Assembly (NCBI GenBank): GCA_001552515.1
Contig: BCRI01000048.1
Span: 1 to 48,166 of the forward strand
Direction: 5' to 3'
DNA: 48,166 nucleotides
Source: Sphaerimonospora mesophila NBRC 14179 = JCM 3151
Lineage (GTDB): Bacteria; Actinomycetota; Actinomycetes; Streptosporangiales; Streptosporangiaceae
The position numbers and the translations under genes were made by a program. The notes under the pieces are model-generated. The model had not been told where the DNA came from. It saw nothing but the letters and a program-made list of their open reading frames with translations, and did no database searches. Positions 34,743 to 41,935 of this stretch are shown one piece after another (position 1 is the first letter of the stretch; each line of letters begins with the position of its first letter).

Positions 34743-35402
34743 TCAGCTCAGCGTGGCCGTGGCCAGTTTGGCGCCGAAAGCCAGGAACAGGACGCCCGCC
34801 CCCGAGGTCAGGCCCGCCGACAGCCTGCGCCGCCGCCGGAAACGGTCGGCGAGGAAGGTGCCCCCGAAGATGAGCATCGTCAGATAGGCGAAGCTGAAGA
34901 CCTGGATGATCAGCGCGAGGATCAGGAAGGACAGCGCGGGAGTGGCGTACGCCGGGTCCACGAACTGCACGAAGAACGCCACGAAGAACAGGATCGCCTT
35001 GGGGTTGAGCAGGCTGATCGTCAGAGCCCTGCGGAACGGGCCGTTCTCCGGCGGCATGGACTCCTCGGCCGTCTCGACCTCCTGGGGCGCGGCGGGGGAG
35101 CGCAGCGACCTCCACGCCGCGCGCACCAGGCCGAAGCCGATCCACGCCAGGTACGCCGCCCCGGAGTACTTGACCGCCGAGAACAGCAGCGGCGTCGACT
35201 TCAGCAGCGAGGCCACGCCGGCGGCGGAGAGGAACATCAGCACGCTGTCGCCGACGAAGACCCCGCACGCGGCGCGGTATCCGTACCTGACGCCTCGCCT
35301 GGCCGCGGCGGAGAGTACGAACAGCGAGTTGGGGCCGGGCAGCAGGATGATGAGGAACGAGCCGACGACGTAGGCCCAGATGTTGGTGATGCCAAAGAAC
35401 AA
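34743..35402 (-). CDS. leuE: LeuE-type amino acid exporter (LysE family)
   Basis: The 219-residue membrane protein has six hydrophobic segments and is close to Escherichia coli LeuE: AACGVFVGDSVLMFLSAAGV, then LLKSTPLLFSAVKYSGAAYL, then SLLNPKAILFFVAFFVQFVD. The N-terminal LIILLPGPNSLFVL has the family's PGPN loop. I chose TTG 35402 because GGGAG lies six bases upstream and the resulting length matches LeuE; ATG 35447 adds 15 residues without a ribosome site. It probably exports leucine or related amino acids. Confidence 0.87.
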   Translation of the reverse strand: MFFGITNIWAYVVGSFLIILLPGPNSLFVLSAAARRGVRYGYRAACGVFVGDSVLMFLSAAGVASLLKSTPLLFSAVKYSGAAYLAWIGFGLVRAAWRSLRSPAAPQEVETAEESMPPENGPFRRALTISLLNPKAILFFVAFFVQFVDPAYATPALSFLILALIIQVFSFAYLTMLIFGGTFLADRFRRRRRLSAGLTSGAGVLFLAFGAKLATATLS

Positions 35403-35801
35403 TGTTGCTCCCACAAAAAATGATGTCTCACCATATAGCCACACCAAGATCTACAGATCGTCCTCGCCCGGTCTGGGGGACATCCGCCGCCGCCCCGGAG
35501 CAGGCCCGGGTACGGTTCCGACCTCGACCGGATCCACGACCTACGCGGCCTCTGTCGACGTGCGTGGGTGAGAACGCGTCGGAAGGCGTCGAATCGGGTC
35601 TTGTCGGGCATGCGGGGCAGAGCTACGATTCGACCGATCTTAATAAAATCTCCATAAAGAGGCGGCCGCCTACCAGATCAGCGCGACGCACCTGTTCGTG
35701 CACGGCCACCGGACGCGTGCGGTGCACGCACGCTTCGGCGCCCTCGTGTACGCCCGGGCGGTCATGTCACCCGCAATTTCCGCGCACTCCTTGGGAGCCC
35801 G
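35403..35801. other. Intergenic region upstream of leuE and the XRE regulator
   Basis: No gene is supported in this 399-bp divergent gap. It has two A+T-rich patches, one at about 35401-35460 next to leuE and one at 35638-35660 (CTTAATAAAATCTCCATAAAG), which stand out from the surrounding high-G+C DNA and are likely promoter regions for the two divergent genes. No clear palindromic operator was found. Confidence 0.45.
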
Positions 35802-37226
35802 GTGGACGCCGAGACTGCTCACGCGAACCCTCCAGCCGTCCGGGTGCCGGCACGATGGGAGGAGTTCGGCCGATGTCTGCGGCACTGGCGGCGCCGGGCC
35901 GGACTCACCCAGGCGCAGGTCGGCATCCACGTCGGCTACGACCACAGCGCGATCAGCAAGCTGGAGGGCGGGAACCGGGAGCCGTCCCCGCGCCTCGTGC
36001 GCCGGCTCGACGACCTGCTGGGCACGGGCGGGGAACTTCAGGCGGCCTACACGGCCGCCGCCCTGCCGGGGCAGGCCGGGATCGGGCCCGGGCTGTCCCC
36101 GTCCGATCCGCTGCCCGGGGACGGCAGGGCGCTGCTGGCCGACCTGGAGATCCTCGAAACGCTGAGCTGGCCGTCGCACCTGCCCAGTTACGGGGTCGCG
36201 TGCCCGCTTCACGGCACCGACGGCTGTGTGGTGCCCGTTCCGGCCGAGGCGCTGTCGAGCTATCTCGCGTCCTGCGCGTTCGACCAGACCTCCCCGCCCC
36301 CGCAGAGCATCGACGCCGACGCCGTACACGTGCTGACCGCGCTCCTGGCGGCGTACTGGCAGGCGGGTGACGAGCGGGCGGCCGCGATGCTGGTCACGGT
36401 GGTCGAGCACGCGCTGCACGCGATCGCGCGATGGATGGAGGTGCTCGCCGGGCCGTACCGGCGGGCGCTGCTCAGCCTCGCCGCCGGCTACGCGCAACTG
36501 GCCGCCGTACTGCGGATGCAGCGCGGCCGCAACGGCATGGCGGCGGCCTGGTTCGGCGCCGGCCTGCGCTGGGCGGCGATGGCCGAGGATCTCGAGACGC
36601 GGGTGTCCCTCCTCGGGGACATGAGCACGCTCGCGCGGCTGGAGAGCGACCCGCAGTCCGCTCTGGCGTACGCGCGGGGTATCCGCGCGGCCGGACCGGG
36701 CCGGGAGTGGGCGGCGGCACTGGCCGATCTCTACGAGGCCCGGGCACACGCGCTGGGCGGTGACGCGGCCGAGTGCCACCGGTACATCGCGCAGGCCAGG
36801 ATGCACCTGGCCCGGTTCGGCGAACGCGACGAATTCGAGGCGCCCTGGCTGTGCGGCGCCGCAGGTCACCTCCACGTCGAGGCGAACACCGGCGGCGCGC
36901 TGCGCGACATCGCCGCGGTCACGGCCAGCCGGTCGGTGGCCGGCCTGGCGGTCCAGGCGATCGAGAGGTCGCTGCGCCATCTGCCGTCGCACATGCGGCA
37001 GACCCGGGTGATGCTCACGCTGCGGCTGGCCGACGGCTACGCCTGCGCGGGCAACGCCGAGGCCGCCCTCGTGGTCGCCGAGCCGGTGCTCGCCGAGGCG
37101 GTCGCCATGCCCACCTCCATGATCAGCCAGGAGCTTCGCGGTCTGCGCAACCGGCTGGTGGCCCGCTGGGGCGGCCGGCTCGATGTGCGCGATTTCGCCG
37201 CCAGAGTCGGCGGCCCGCCTTTCTGA
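35802..37226 (+). CDS. XRE-family regulator with helical repeat domain
   Basis: The 474-residue protein has an N-terminal Cro/C1-type helix-turn-helix (about residues 20-75: LRHWRRRAGLTQAQVGIHVG, HSAISKLEGGNREPSP, RLVRRLDDLLGTGGEL). About 370 residues follow that look like TPR-type helical repeats, as in the large actinobacterial XRE regulators linked to differentiation or quorum-type signalling. It starts at GTG 35802 after GGGAGCCC. It precedes the secreted protease gene and may regulate it, but there is no direct evidence. Confidence 0.82.
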   Translation: MDAETAHANPPAVRVPARWEEFGRCLRHWRRRAGLTQAQVGIHVGYDHSAISKLEGGNREPSPRLVRRLDDLLGTGGELQAAYTAAALPGQAGIGPGLSPSDPLPGDGRALLADLEILETLSWPSHLPSYGVACPLHGTDGCVVPVPAEALSSYLASCAFDQTSPPPQSIDADAVHVLTALLAAYWQAGDERAAAMLVTVVEHALHAIARWMEVLAGPYRRALLSLAAGYAQLAAVLRMQRGRNGMAAAWFGAGLRWAAMAEDLETRVSLLGDMSTLARLESDPQSALAYARGIRAAGPGREWAAALADLYEARAHALGGDAAECHRYIAQARMHLARFGERDEFEAPWLCGAAGHLHVEANTGGALRDIAAVTASRSVAGLAVQAIERSLRHLPSHMRQTRVMLTLRLADGYACAGNAEAALVVAEPVLAEAVAMPTSMISQELRGLRNRLVARWGGRLDVRDFAARVGGPPF

Positions 37227-37666
37227 TCTTCGCGGTCGGCGTTCTCCCGCGAGCGGTTCTCCCGCGAGCCGATCTCCCTTTCCACGGACCGATCTCCCTC
37301 TCTGCGAGCCGATCTCTCCTGCCGCGCGCCGATGCCCTCCAAGGGGGCGGATCTCCTTCTCCGGGGGCGGATCGGGGGTGCACCGGTTTGTCGATTTCCT
37401 TGCCAACCGTGACCCGAAGCGTGTCGCTTCGTCACCATCCGTCACCTGCGTCCCGCAGGACGCGATCGCGCTGCCGTACGGATCGACAGAGTTTGCATGA
37501 TCCGTACAGATCGTTGACCCGGTCTGTCGGGATTGGGACGGTCTGGTCGCGGCGCTCCTGCCCTGTCCGGGCGAATGAACGACCGGTACAGGTCCCGCGT
37601 CGATGTCGCGGTACGGCCATCCGGCCGGCACCGCGTACCCCCACATCGTCTAGCAGCGAGGACAAC
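37227..37666 (+). promoter_or_regulatory. Upstream region of the M4 protease
   Basis: The 440-bp gap has no gene. It contains a degenerate 20-bp tandem repeat (37269-37388, separate entry) and an inverted repeat GTACGGATC (37476-37484) with GATCCGTAC (37499-37507) separated by 14 bp, a possible operator. TTGACC at 37514-37519 could be a -35, but no good -10 follows at the right distance. AGCGAGGAC precedes the protease ATG. Confidence 0.5.
37269..37388. repeat. Degenerate 20-bp tandem repeat
   Basis: GATC or GAT tetramer blocks recur at 37271, 37291, 37311, 37331, 37350 and 37370, steps of 20, 20, 20, 19 and 20 bp. The best units begin CCGATCTC and continue with CCCTTTCCACGG, CCTCTCTGCGAG or TCCTGCCGCGCG. 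Just upstream TTCTCCCGCGAGC occurs twice (37242 and 37257), 15 bp apart. Two helical turns per step would place a protein on one face of the helix. Confidence 0.65.
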
Positions 37667-39631
37667 ATGAGAGGTTTCCTCCGAAGACTGGCCCCGTTCG
37701 GCATCGCCGCCGCGGCCGTCGCGACCGCGATCCCCATGTCGGTGGCGGCCGCCTCGACGGCGACGGACCCGAGCCCCGACCCCTCCGTCGTCGCCAGGGC
37801 CGACCAGGCCATCGCCCAGCATGGCGAGGCGGTGCGCGCCGGCGGCTCGGACAAGTACACCGTGTCGGTCGCCAACGTGGACGGCGACGGCGCGGCGCAC
37901 GTGCGCTACATCCGGAAGTATCACAACCTGCGGGTCCTCGGCGGCGACTTCGTCGTCCACCTGAACAAGGACGGCGCCTTCGACGGGGCATCGGTGGGTC
38001 TCGCGGCGCCGCTCACGCTCGGCGTCACCCCGAAGATCAGCGCCGCGGACGCGGCGGCCAAGGCAAAGGACGCGTTCACGGGGGAGATCGGCGAGATCGC
38101 CAAGCCCGAGCTGGTCGTCGACGCCTCCTCCGGGTACGGCAGGCTGGCCTGGGAGACCGTGATCAGCGGCATGGCGGAGGACGGGCAGACCCCGTCGCGG
38201 CTACACGTGATCACCGATGCGGTCACCGGGGCCGTCCTGACCTCGTTCGACGAGATCATGCACGTGGACGGCGTCGGCAACTCGATCTACTCGGGCACGG
38301 TCACGATCTCCACCTCGGGGTCGAGCGGCTCCTACAGCATGGTCGACGTCGACCGCGGCAACGGCCGTACGTGTGACATGAACAACCGCACCAGCGGCAC
38401 CTGCACGACGTTCACCGACCCCGACAACACCTGGGGCAACGGCTCCAACAGCAACCGGCAGAGCGCCGGCGTCGACGCGCACTACGGTGCGGCGACCACG
38501 TTCGACTACTTCAAGAACGTGCACGGCCGCAACGGCATCTTCGGCAACGGACAGGGCGTGCCGAGCCGGGTCCACTACGGCAGCAACTACGTGAACGCCT
38601 TCTGGGACGGCTCCCAGATGACGTACGGCGACGGGTCGGGCAACTCCCGTCCGCTGGTCGCGATCGACGTGGCCGGGCACGAGATGTCCCACGGCGTGAC
38701 CGAGCGCACCGCCAACCTGACCTACTCCGGGGAGTCCGGCGGCCTCAACGAGGCGACCAGCGACATCTTCGGCACGATGGTCGAGTTCTACTCCAACAAC
38801 TCCTCCGACCCCGGCGACTACGACATCGGGGAGGAAATCAACATCAACGGCAACGGCACCCCGTTGCGGTACATGTACAACCCCTCACTGGACGGCCGCT
38901 CGCACTCGTGCTGGTCGACCAGCACCAACAGCGTCGACGTGCACTACTCCTCCGGCGTCGGCAACCACTTCTTCTTCATGCTCGCCGAGGGCTCCGGCAG
39001 CACGCAGTACGGCAACTCGCCCGTGTGCGGCTCGGCCCCCGCGGTGACCGGCATCGGCCGGGACAAGGCCGCGAAGATCTGGTTCCGCGCACTGGCCGAC
39101 TACTTCACGTCCAGCACCCGCTACGTGAACTCCGGCAACCCCGGCAACACCGCCCGCGCCTACACGCTGCGCGCGGCCACCGACCTGTACGGCAACTGCT
39201 CCACGGAGTACAAGACCGTCCAGGCGGCCTGGACCGCGGTCAACGTGTCCGGCAACGACGGCTCCTGCGGGGGCGACCCGAGCCCGAGCCCGAGTCCCAG
39301 CCCGACCCCGGGACCCGGCGCCTGCCAGGGGTATGAGACCACCAAGACCGGCACGCTGACCAGCGGATCCAGCGTCTACCAGCCCGACGGCAGCTACTTC
39401 TACACCGGCGCCTCCGGCGCGCACCGCGCCTGCCTGGACGGCCCCGCCGGCACCGACTACGACCTTTACCTGCAGAAGTGGTCGGGCTTCTCCTGGGCGA
39501 CGGTCGCCCAGGGCGCCACCGCGGCCGCAGACGAGACCCTCTCCTACAACGGCACGGCCGGCTACTACCGCTACCGCGTCCATGCCTACAGCGGCTCCGG
39601 CGCCTACACCCTCGGATACGACGCGCCCTGA
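37667..39631 (+). CDS. Secreted thermolysin-like (M4) metalloprotease
   Basis: The 654-residue preproprotein has a signal peptide (MRGFLRRLAPFGIAAAAVAT), an FTP/PepSY propeptide up to about residue 210, and an M4 catalytic domain with HEMSH at residues 338-342 and the third zinc ligand Glu362 in GLNEATSD. A Ser-Pro linker (PSPSPSPSPTPGPG) and a C-terminal PPC-type beta domain follow. ATG 37667 follows AGCGAGGAC; the frame is open upstream but non-coding there. It should degrade extracellular protein. A terminator follows at 39648. Confidence 0.93.
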   Translation: MRGFLRRLAPFGIAAAAVATAIPMSVAAASTATDPSPDPSVVARADQAIAQHGEAVRAGGSDKYTVSVANVDGDGAAHVRYIRKYHNLRVLGGDFVVHLNKDGAFDGASVGLAAPLTLGVTPKISAADAAAKAKDAFTGEIGEIAKPELVVDASSGYGRLAWETVISGMAEDGQTPSRLHVITDAVTGAVLTSFDEIMHVDGVGNSIYSGTVTISTSGSSGSYSMVDVDRGNGRTCDMNNRTSGTCTTFTDPDNTWGNGSNSNRQSAGVDAHYGAATTFDYFKNVHGRNGIFGNGQGVPSRVHYGSNYVNAFWDGSQMTYGDGSGNSRPLVAIDVAGHEMSHGVTERTANLTYSGESGGLNEATSDIFGTMVEFYSNNSSDPGDYDIGEEININGNGTPLRYMYNPSLDGRSHSCWSTSTNSVDVHYSSGVGNHFFFMLAEGSGSTQYGNSPVCGSAPAVTGIGRDKAAKIWFRALADYFTSSTRYVNSGNPGNTARAYTLRAATDLYGNCSTEYKTVQAAWTAVNVSGNDGSCGGDPSPSPSPSPTPGPGACQGYETTKTGTLTSGSSVYQPDGSYFYTGASGAHRACLDGPAGTDYDLYLQKWSGFSWATVAQGATAAADETLSYNGTAGYYRYRVHAYSGSGAYTLGYDAP

Positions 39632-39647
39632 TCTTTCAAGGGTGACC

Positions 39648-39690
39648 GGGCTCGGTCCAGCCACCTGGCTGGGCCGGGCCCCTTCGTGTT
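39648..39690 (+). terminator. Terminator after the M4 protease
   Basis: GGGCTCGGTCCAGCCA (39648-39663) pairs with TGGCTGGGCCGGGCCC (39666-39681) over 16 positions including two G-U pairs, with a minimal loop. CTTCGTGTT follows. It isolates the protease from the chitinase region. Confidence 0.75.
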
Positions 39691-39747
39691 CACCGGGAGG
39701 CTGGCGAGGCCTGACATGCGTGGTCAGAAAAGCATGTGGTTTGGGTC

Positions 39748-39777
39748 TTGTGTGGCCGCCGTACATGGGGCTACGAT
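39748..39777 (+). promoter_or_regulatory. Candidate promoter upstream of the first chitinase
   Basis: TTGTGT (39748-39753) and TACGAT (39772-39777), separated by 18 bp, make a reasonable sigma-HrdB-type promoter directed towards the chitinase. Transcription would start near 39784, immediately before the palindrome at 39789, leaving a leader of about 475 nt that contains all of array B. Confidence 0.45.
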
Positions 39778-39788
39778 CCGATCAACTC

Positions 39789-39805
39789 TTAGGAAACTTT
39801 CCTAA
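39789..39805. promoter_or_regulatory. Operator-like palindrome TTAGGAAACTTTCCTAA
   Basis: The arms TTAGGAAA and TTTCCTAA are exact inverted copies around one C, in an A+T-rich island in G+C-rich DNA. It sits just downstream of a candidate promoter. Palindromes of this AGGAAA/TTTCCT type occur upstream of glycoside hydrolase genes in actinomycetes, as far as I recall; I cannot confirm the cognate regulator. The chitinase gene is 455 bp away, with array B in between. Confidence 0.65.
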
Positions 39806-39830
39806 AAGAAAGACGACTCGGAGTCGCAGC

Positions 39831-39851
39831 ATGGCCCTCTCGGACCCGTAA
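39831..39851 (+). other. Six-codon mini-ORF with ribosome site
   Basis: ATG 39831 is preceded by CGGAG with good spacing and encodes only MALSDP before TAA. It lies 26 bp after the operator-like palindrome. It could be a leader peptide or the remnant of a displaced secreted-enzyme gene start. Too short to call with confidence. Confidence 0.3.
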
Positions 39852-39993
39852 CCTCCGTCCGCGTCACGTCACCAGGCGCCCCAGAGCGCCGTACGGCCGG
39901 CGCCGTCCTATCCGGCCGCCTCGGTTAGGCGCCGGCCGTACGGATTCCTTGACCACCCCCGAACCCCCAGAAATCACCCTCCCCAACCCCCCG

Positions 39994-40243
39994 CGTGATC
40001 TTGCGATTTCTCGCACGCGGTCGGTCTGGTCAACGGAAATACCGCCCGTGATCTTGCAGAATCTCGCGGCCATCTTCCCTGAGCCGGCGAAATGTCCTCC
40101 GTGATCTTGCACTCTCTCGACGCACTGCAAGATCACGGAGGGTGAAGGCGCGGCTCATGGCCGTGCTCCCCTGATTTCTGCAAGATCACGATGAGTGTCG
40201 GGCCAGGTCATCGACCATGCCTGCGAGATTTCGCAAGATCACG
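39994..40243. repeat. Mirror array B: six 22-bp repeats, 53-bp period, three facing three
   Basis: This second copy has the same architecture as array A. Forward repeats start at 39994, 40047 and 40100; reverse repeats end at 40137, 40190 and 40243. All steps are 53 bp, and each mirrored pair sums to 80237, giving exact symmetry about 40118.5. The first ten bases CGTGATCTTG are invariant in all copies here and in array A. Interval position 11 carries CTGAGCCGG, ATGAGCCGC and ATGACCTGG; the fourth interval has CTGGTCAAC, which contains the block in inverse form. Array B is 13 bp longer than A, all in the centre. It ends 17 bp before the GTG of the first chitinase. Confidence 0.9.
40096..40141. 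repeat. Central stem-loop of array B
   Basis: Two perfect 16-bp arms, CCTCCGTGATCTTGCA (40096-40111) and its reverse complement (40126-40141), flank a 14-nt loop rich in CTCT and CGACG. It corresponds to the 33-bp central palindrome of array A, where the loop is one base. The arm extension beyond the repeat differs between arrays (CCTC here, CATT in A) yet is complementary within each, indicating selection or copying for self-complementarity. Confidence 0.9.
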
Positions 40244-40260
40244 GTGAAAGTGAGACGAAT

Positions 40261-41886
40261 GTGTCCGTCCGAAAGCTGGCGGCGGTAGCCGTACTGGCGC
40301 TGGGGGCGACCGGCCTGTGGGCCGGGAGCGCCTCGGCGGCCAATATCGTGGCCAATGCCGGATTCGAGTCCGGCCTCACCGGCTGGACCTGCTCCGCGGC
40401 CTCCGGAGCCCAGGCGGTGTCCAGCCCGGTGCACGGTGGGACGAAGGCGCTGTCGGCCACGCCCGCCGGGAGTGATCACGCACGCTGCCAACAGACCATC
40501 AGTGTGCGTCCGTCCACGTCGTACACATTGTCGGCCTGGGTCCAGGGCAACTATGTGTTCCTCGGCGCGACCGGCACGGGCACCTCCGACGCGCAGATCT
40601 GGGGGTCGCCCGGGTCCACGTGGCGGCAGCTGAGCACCTCGTTCACGACGGGATCCGCGACGACCAGCGTGACGGTCTACGTCAACGGTTGGTACGGCCA
40701 GGGCGCCTACTACGCGGACGACATCGTGCTCGACGGCCCCGGGGGCCCAAGCCCCAGCCCCACCCCTACCCCGACTCCCACGCCGACTCCGACGCCGACT
40801 CCGACTCCGACCCCGACGCCCACCCCGACTCCGACGCCGACACCCACGCCGACCCCGACCCCGACGCCGAACACCAAGCGGCTGCTGGTGGGCTATCTGC
40901 ACGCCTCGTTCGCCAACGGCTCCGGGTACGTGCGGATGGCCGATGTGCCCAACGAATGGGACATCATCGATCTCGCCTTCGGCGAGCCGACGTCGGTCAC
41001 CTCCGGTGACATCCGGTTCAACCGCTGCCCGGTGGCCGAGTGCCCGAATGTGGAGAGCGACGCGGAGTTCATCGCGGGGATCCGCGCCAAGCAGGCGGCC
41101 GGCAAGAAGGTGCTCATCTCCATCGGCGGCCAGAACGGCCAGGTGCAGCTGACCACCACCGCGGCCAGGGACAAGTTCGTCGCGTCCGTCAGCGCGATCA
41201 TCGATAAGTACGGCCTGGACGGCCTCGACATCGACTTCGAGGGCCACTCCCTGTCGCTGAACAAGGGTGACACCGACTTCAGGAACCCCACCACCCCGGT
41301 GGTCGTGAACCTGATCTCCGCTCTCAAGACGCTCAAGGCGAAGTACGGCGCGAACTTCGTGCTGACGATGGCTCCGGAGACGTTCTTCGTCCAGCTCGGC
41401 TACCAGTTCTACGGCGCCGGTGCGAACGGTACGGCGGATCCGCGCGCCGGTGCGTACCTACCGGTGATCTACGCGCTGCGCGACGACCTGACGCTGCTGC
41501 ACGTCCAGGACTACAACTCCGGGCCGATCATGGGCCTCGACGACCAGTACCACACGATGGGCGTGGCCGATTTCCACATCGCCATGACCGACATGCTGCT
41601 CACCGGCTTCCCAGTGGCCGGTGGTGCGACCTTCCCCGCGCTCCGTCCCGAGCAGGTGGCGATCGGCCTACCGGCCGCGCCGTGGGCCGGGAACGGCTTC
41701 ACCACGGTGGCTCAGGTGCAGAACGCGTTCAGCTGCCTGGCGAAGGGGACCGGCTGCGGCTCCTACCGGCCGCACGGCGTCTTCCCCGGCCTACGAGGCC
41801 TGATGGCGTGGTCCATCAACTGGGACAAGTACAACGGGTTCGAGTTCTCCCGTAACCATCGGGCGTACCTCAACGGCCTCGGCTGA
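40261..41886 (+). CDS. Secreted GH18 chitinase with N-terminal CBM
   Basis: The start chosen is GTG 40261, giving a normal signal peptide (MSVRKLAAVAVLALGATGLW, cleavage after SASA); the longer reading from 40195 runs into the repeat array. The 541-residue enzyme has a carbohydrate-binding module (NAGFESGLTGWTC to DDIVLDGP), a Thr-Pro linker of over 40 residues, and a GH18 barrel with the catalytic motif DGLDIDFE at residues 320-327, Glu327 being the proton donor. It also has MAPETFFVQ and LMAWSINWDKYNG. It should hydrolyse chitin outside the cell. The DNA for the linker is a near-microsatellite of CCGACTCC-like units. Confidence 0.93.
   Translation: MSVRKLAAVAVLALGATGLWAGSASAANIVANAGFESGLTGWTCSAASGAQAVSSPVHGGTKALSATPAGSDHARCQQTISVRPSTSYTLSAWVQGNYVFLGATGTGTSDAQIWGSPGSTWRQLSTSFTTGSATTSVTVYVNGWYGQGAYYADDIVLDGPGGPSPSPTPTPTPTPTPTPTPTPTPTPTPTPTPTPTPTPTPTPNTKRLLVGYLHASFANGSGYVRMADVPNEWDIIDLAFGEPTSVTSGDIRFNRCPVAECPNVESDAEFIAGIRAKQAAGKKVLISIGGQNGQVQLTTTAARDKFVASVSAIIDKYGLDGLDIDFEGHSLSLNKGDTDFRNPTTPVVVNLISALKTLKAKYGANFVLTMAPETFFVQLGYQFYGAGANGTADPRAGAYLPVIYALRDDLTLLHVQDYNSGPIMGLDDQYHTMGVADFHIAMTDMLLTGFPVAGGATFPALRPEQVAIGLPAAPWAGNGFTTVAQVQNAFSCLAKGTGCGSYRPHGVFPGLRGLMAWSINWDKYNGFEFSRNHRAYLNGLG
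40741..40875 (+). repeat. Thr-Pro linker microsatellite inside the chitinase
   Basis: About 130 bp of alternating ACN and CCN codons encode the Thr-Pro linker between the binding module and the catalytic domain. Such tracts can change length by slippage in steps of six bases without breaking the frame. Confidence 0.85.
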
Positions 41887-41935
41887 TCCCGAGAAGCCCG
41901 ATATCACCCCCCATTCCCTTCCTCGAAGGACAGTC

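Noticed and set aside
36773-37666. N-terminal extension of the M4 protease
   Set aside because: The open frame lies in the XRE gene and the non-coding gap; a proper signal peptide and ribosome site are at 37667.
39994-40243. CRISPR array
   Set aside because: Regular repeats and 31-bp spacers resemble a CRISPR, but half the repeats are inverted, the repeats are degenerate outside the first ten bases, most intervals share a conserved block, only six copies occur, and no cas gene is present.
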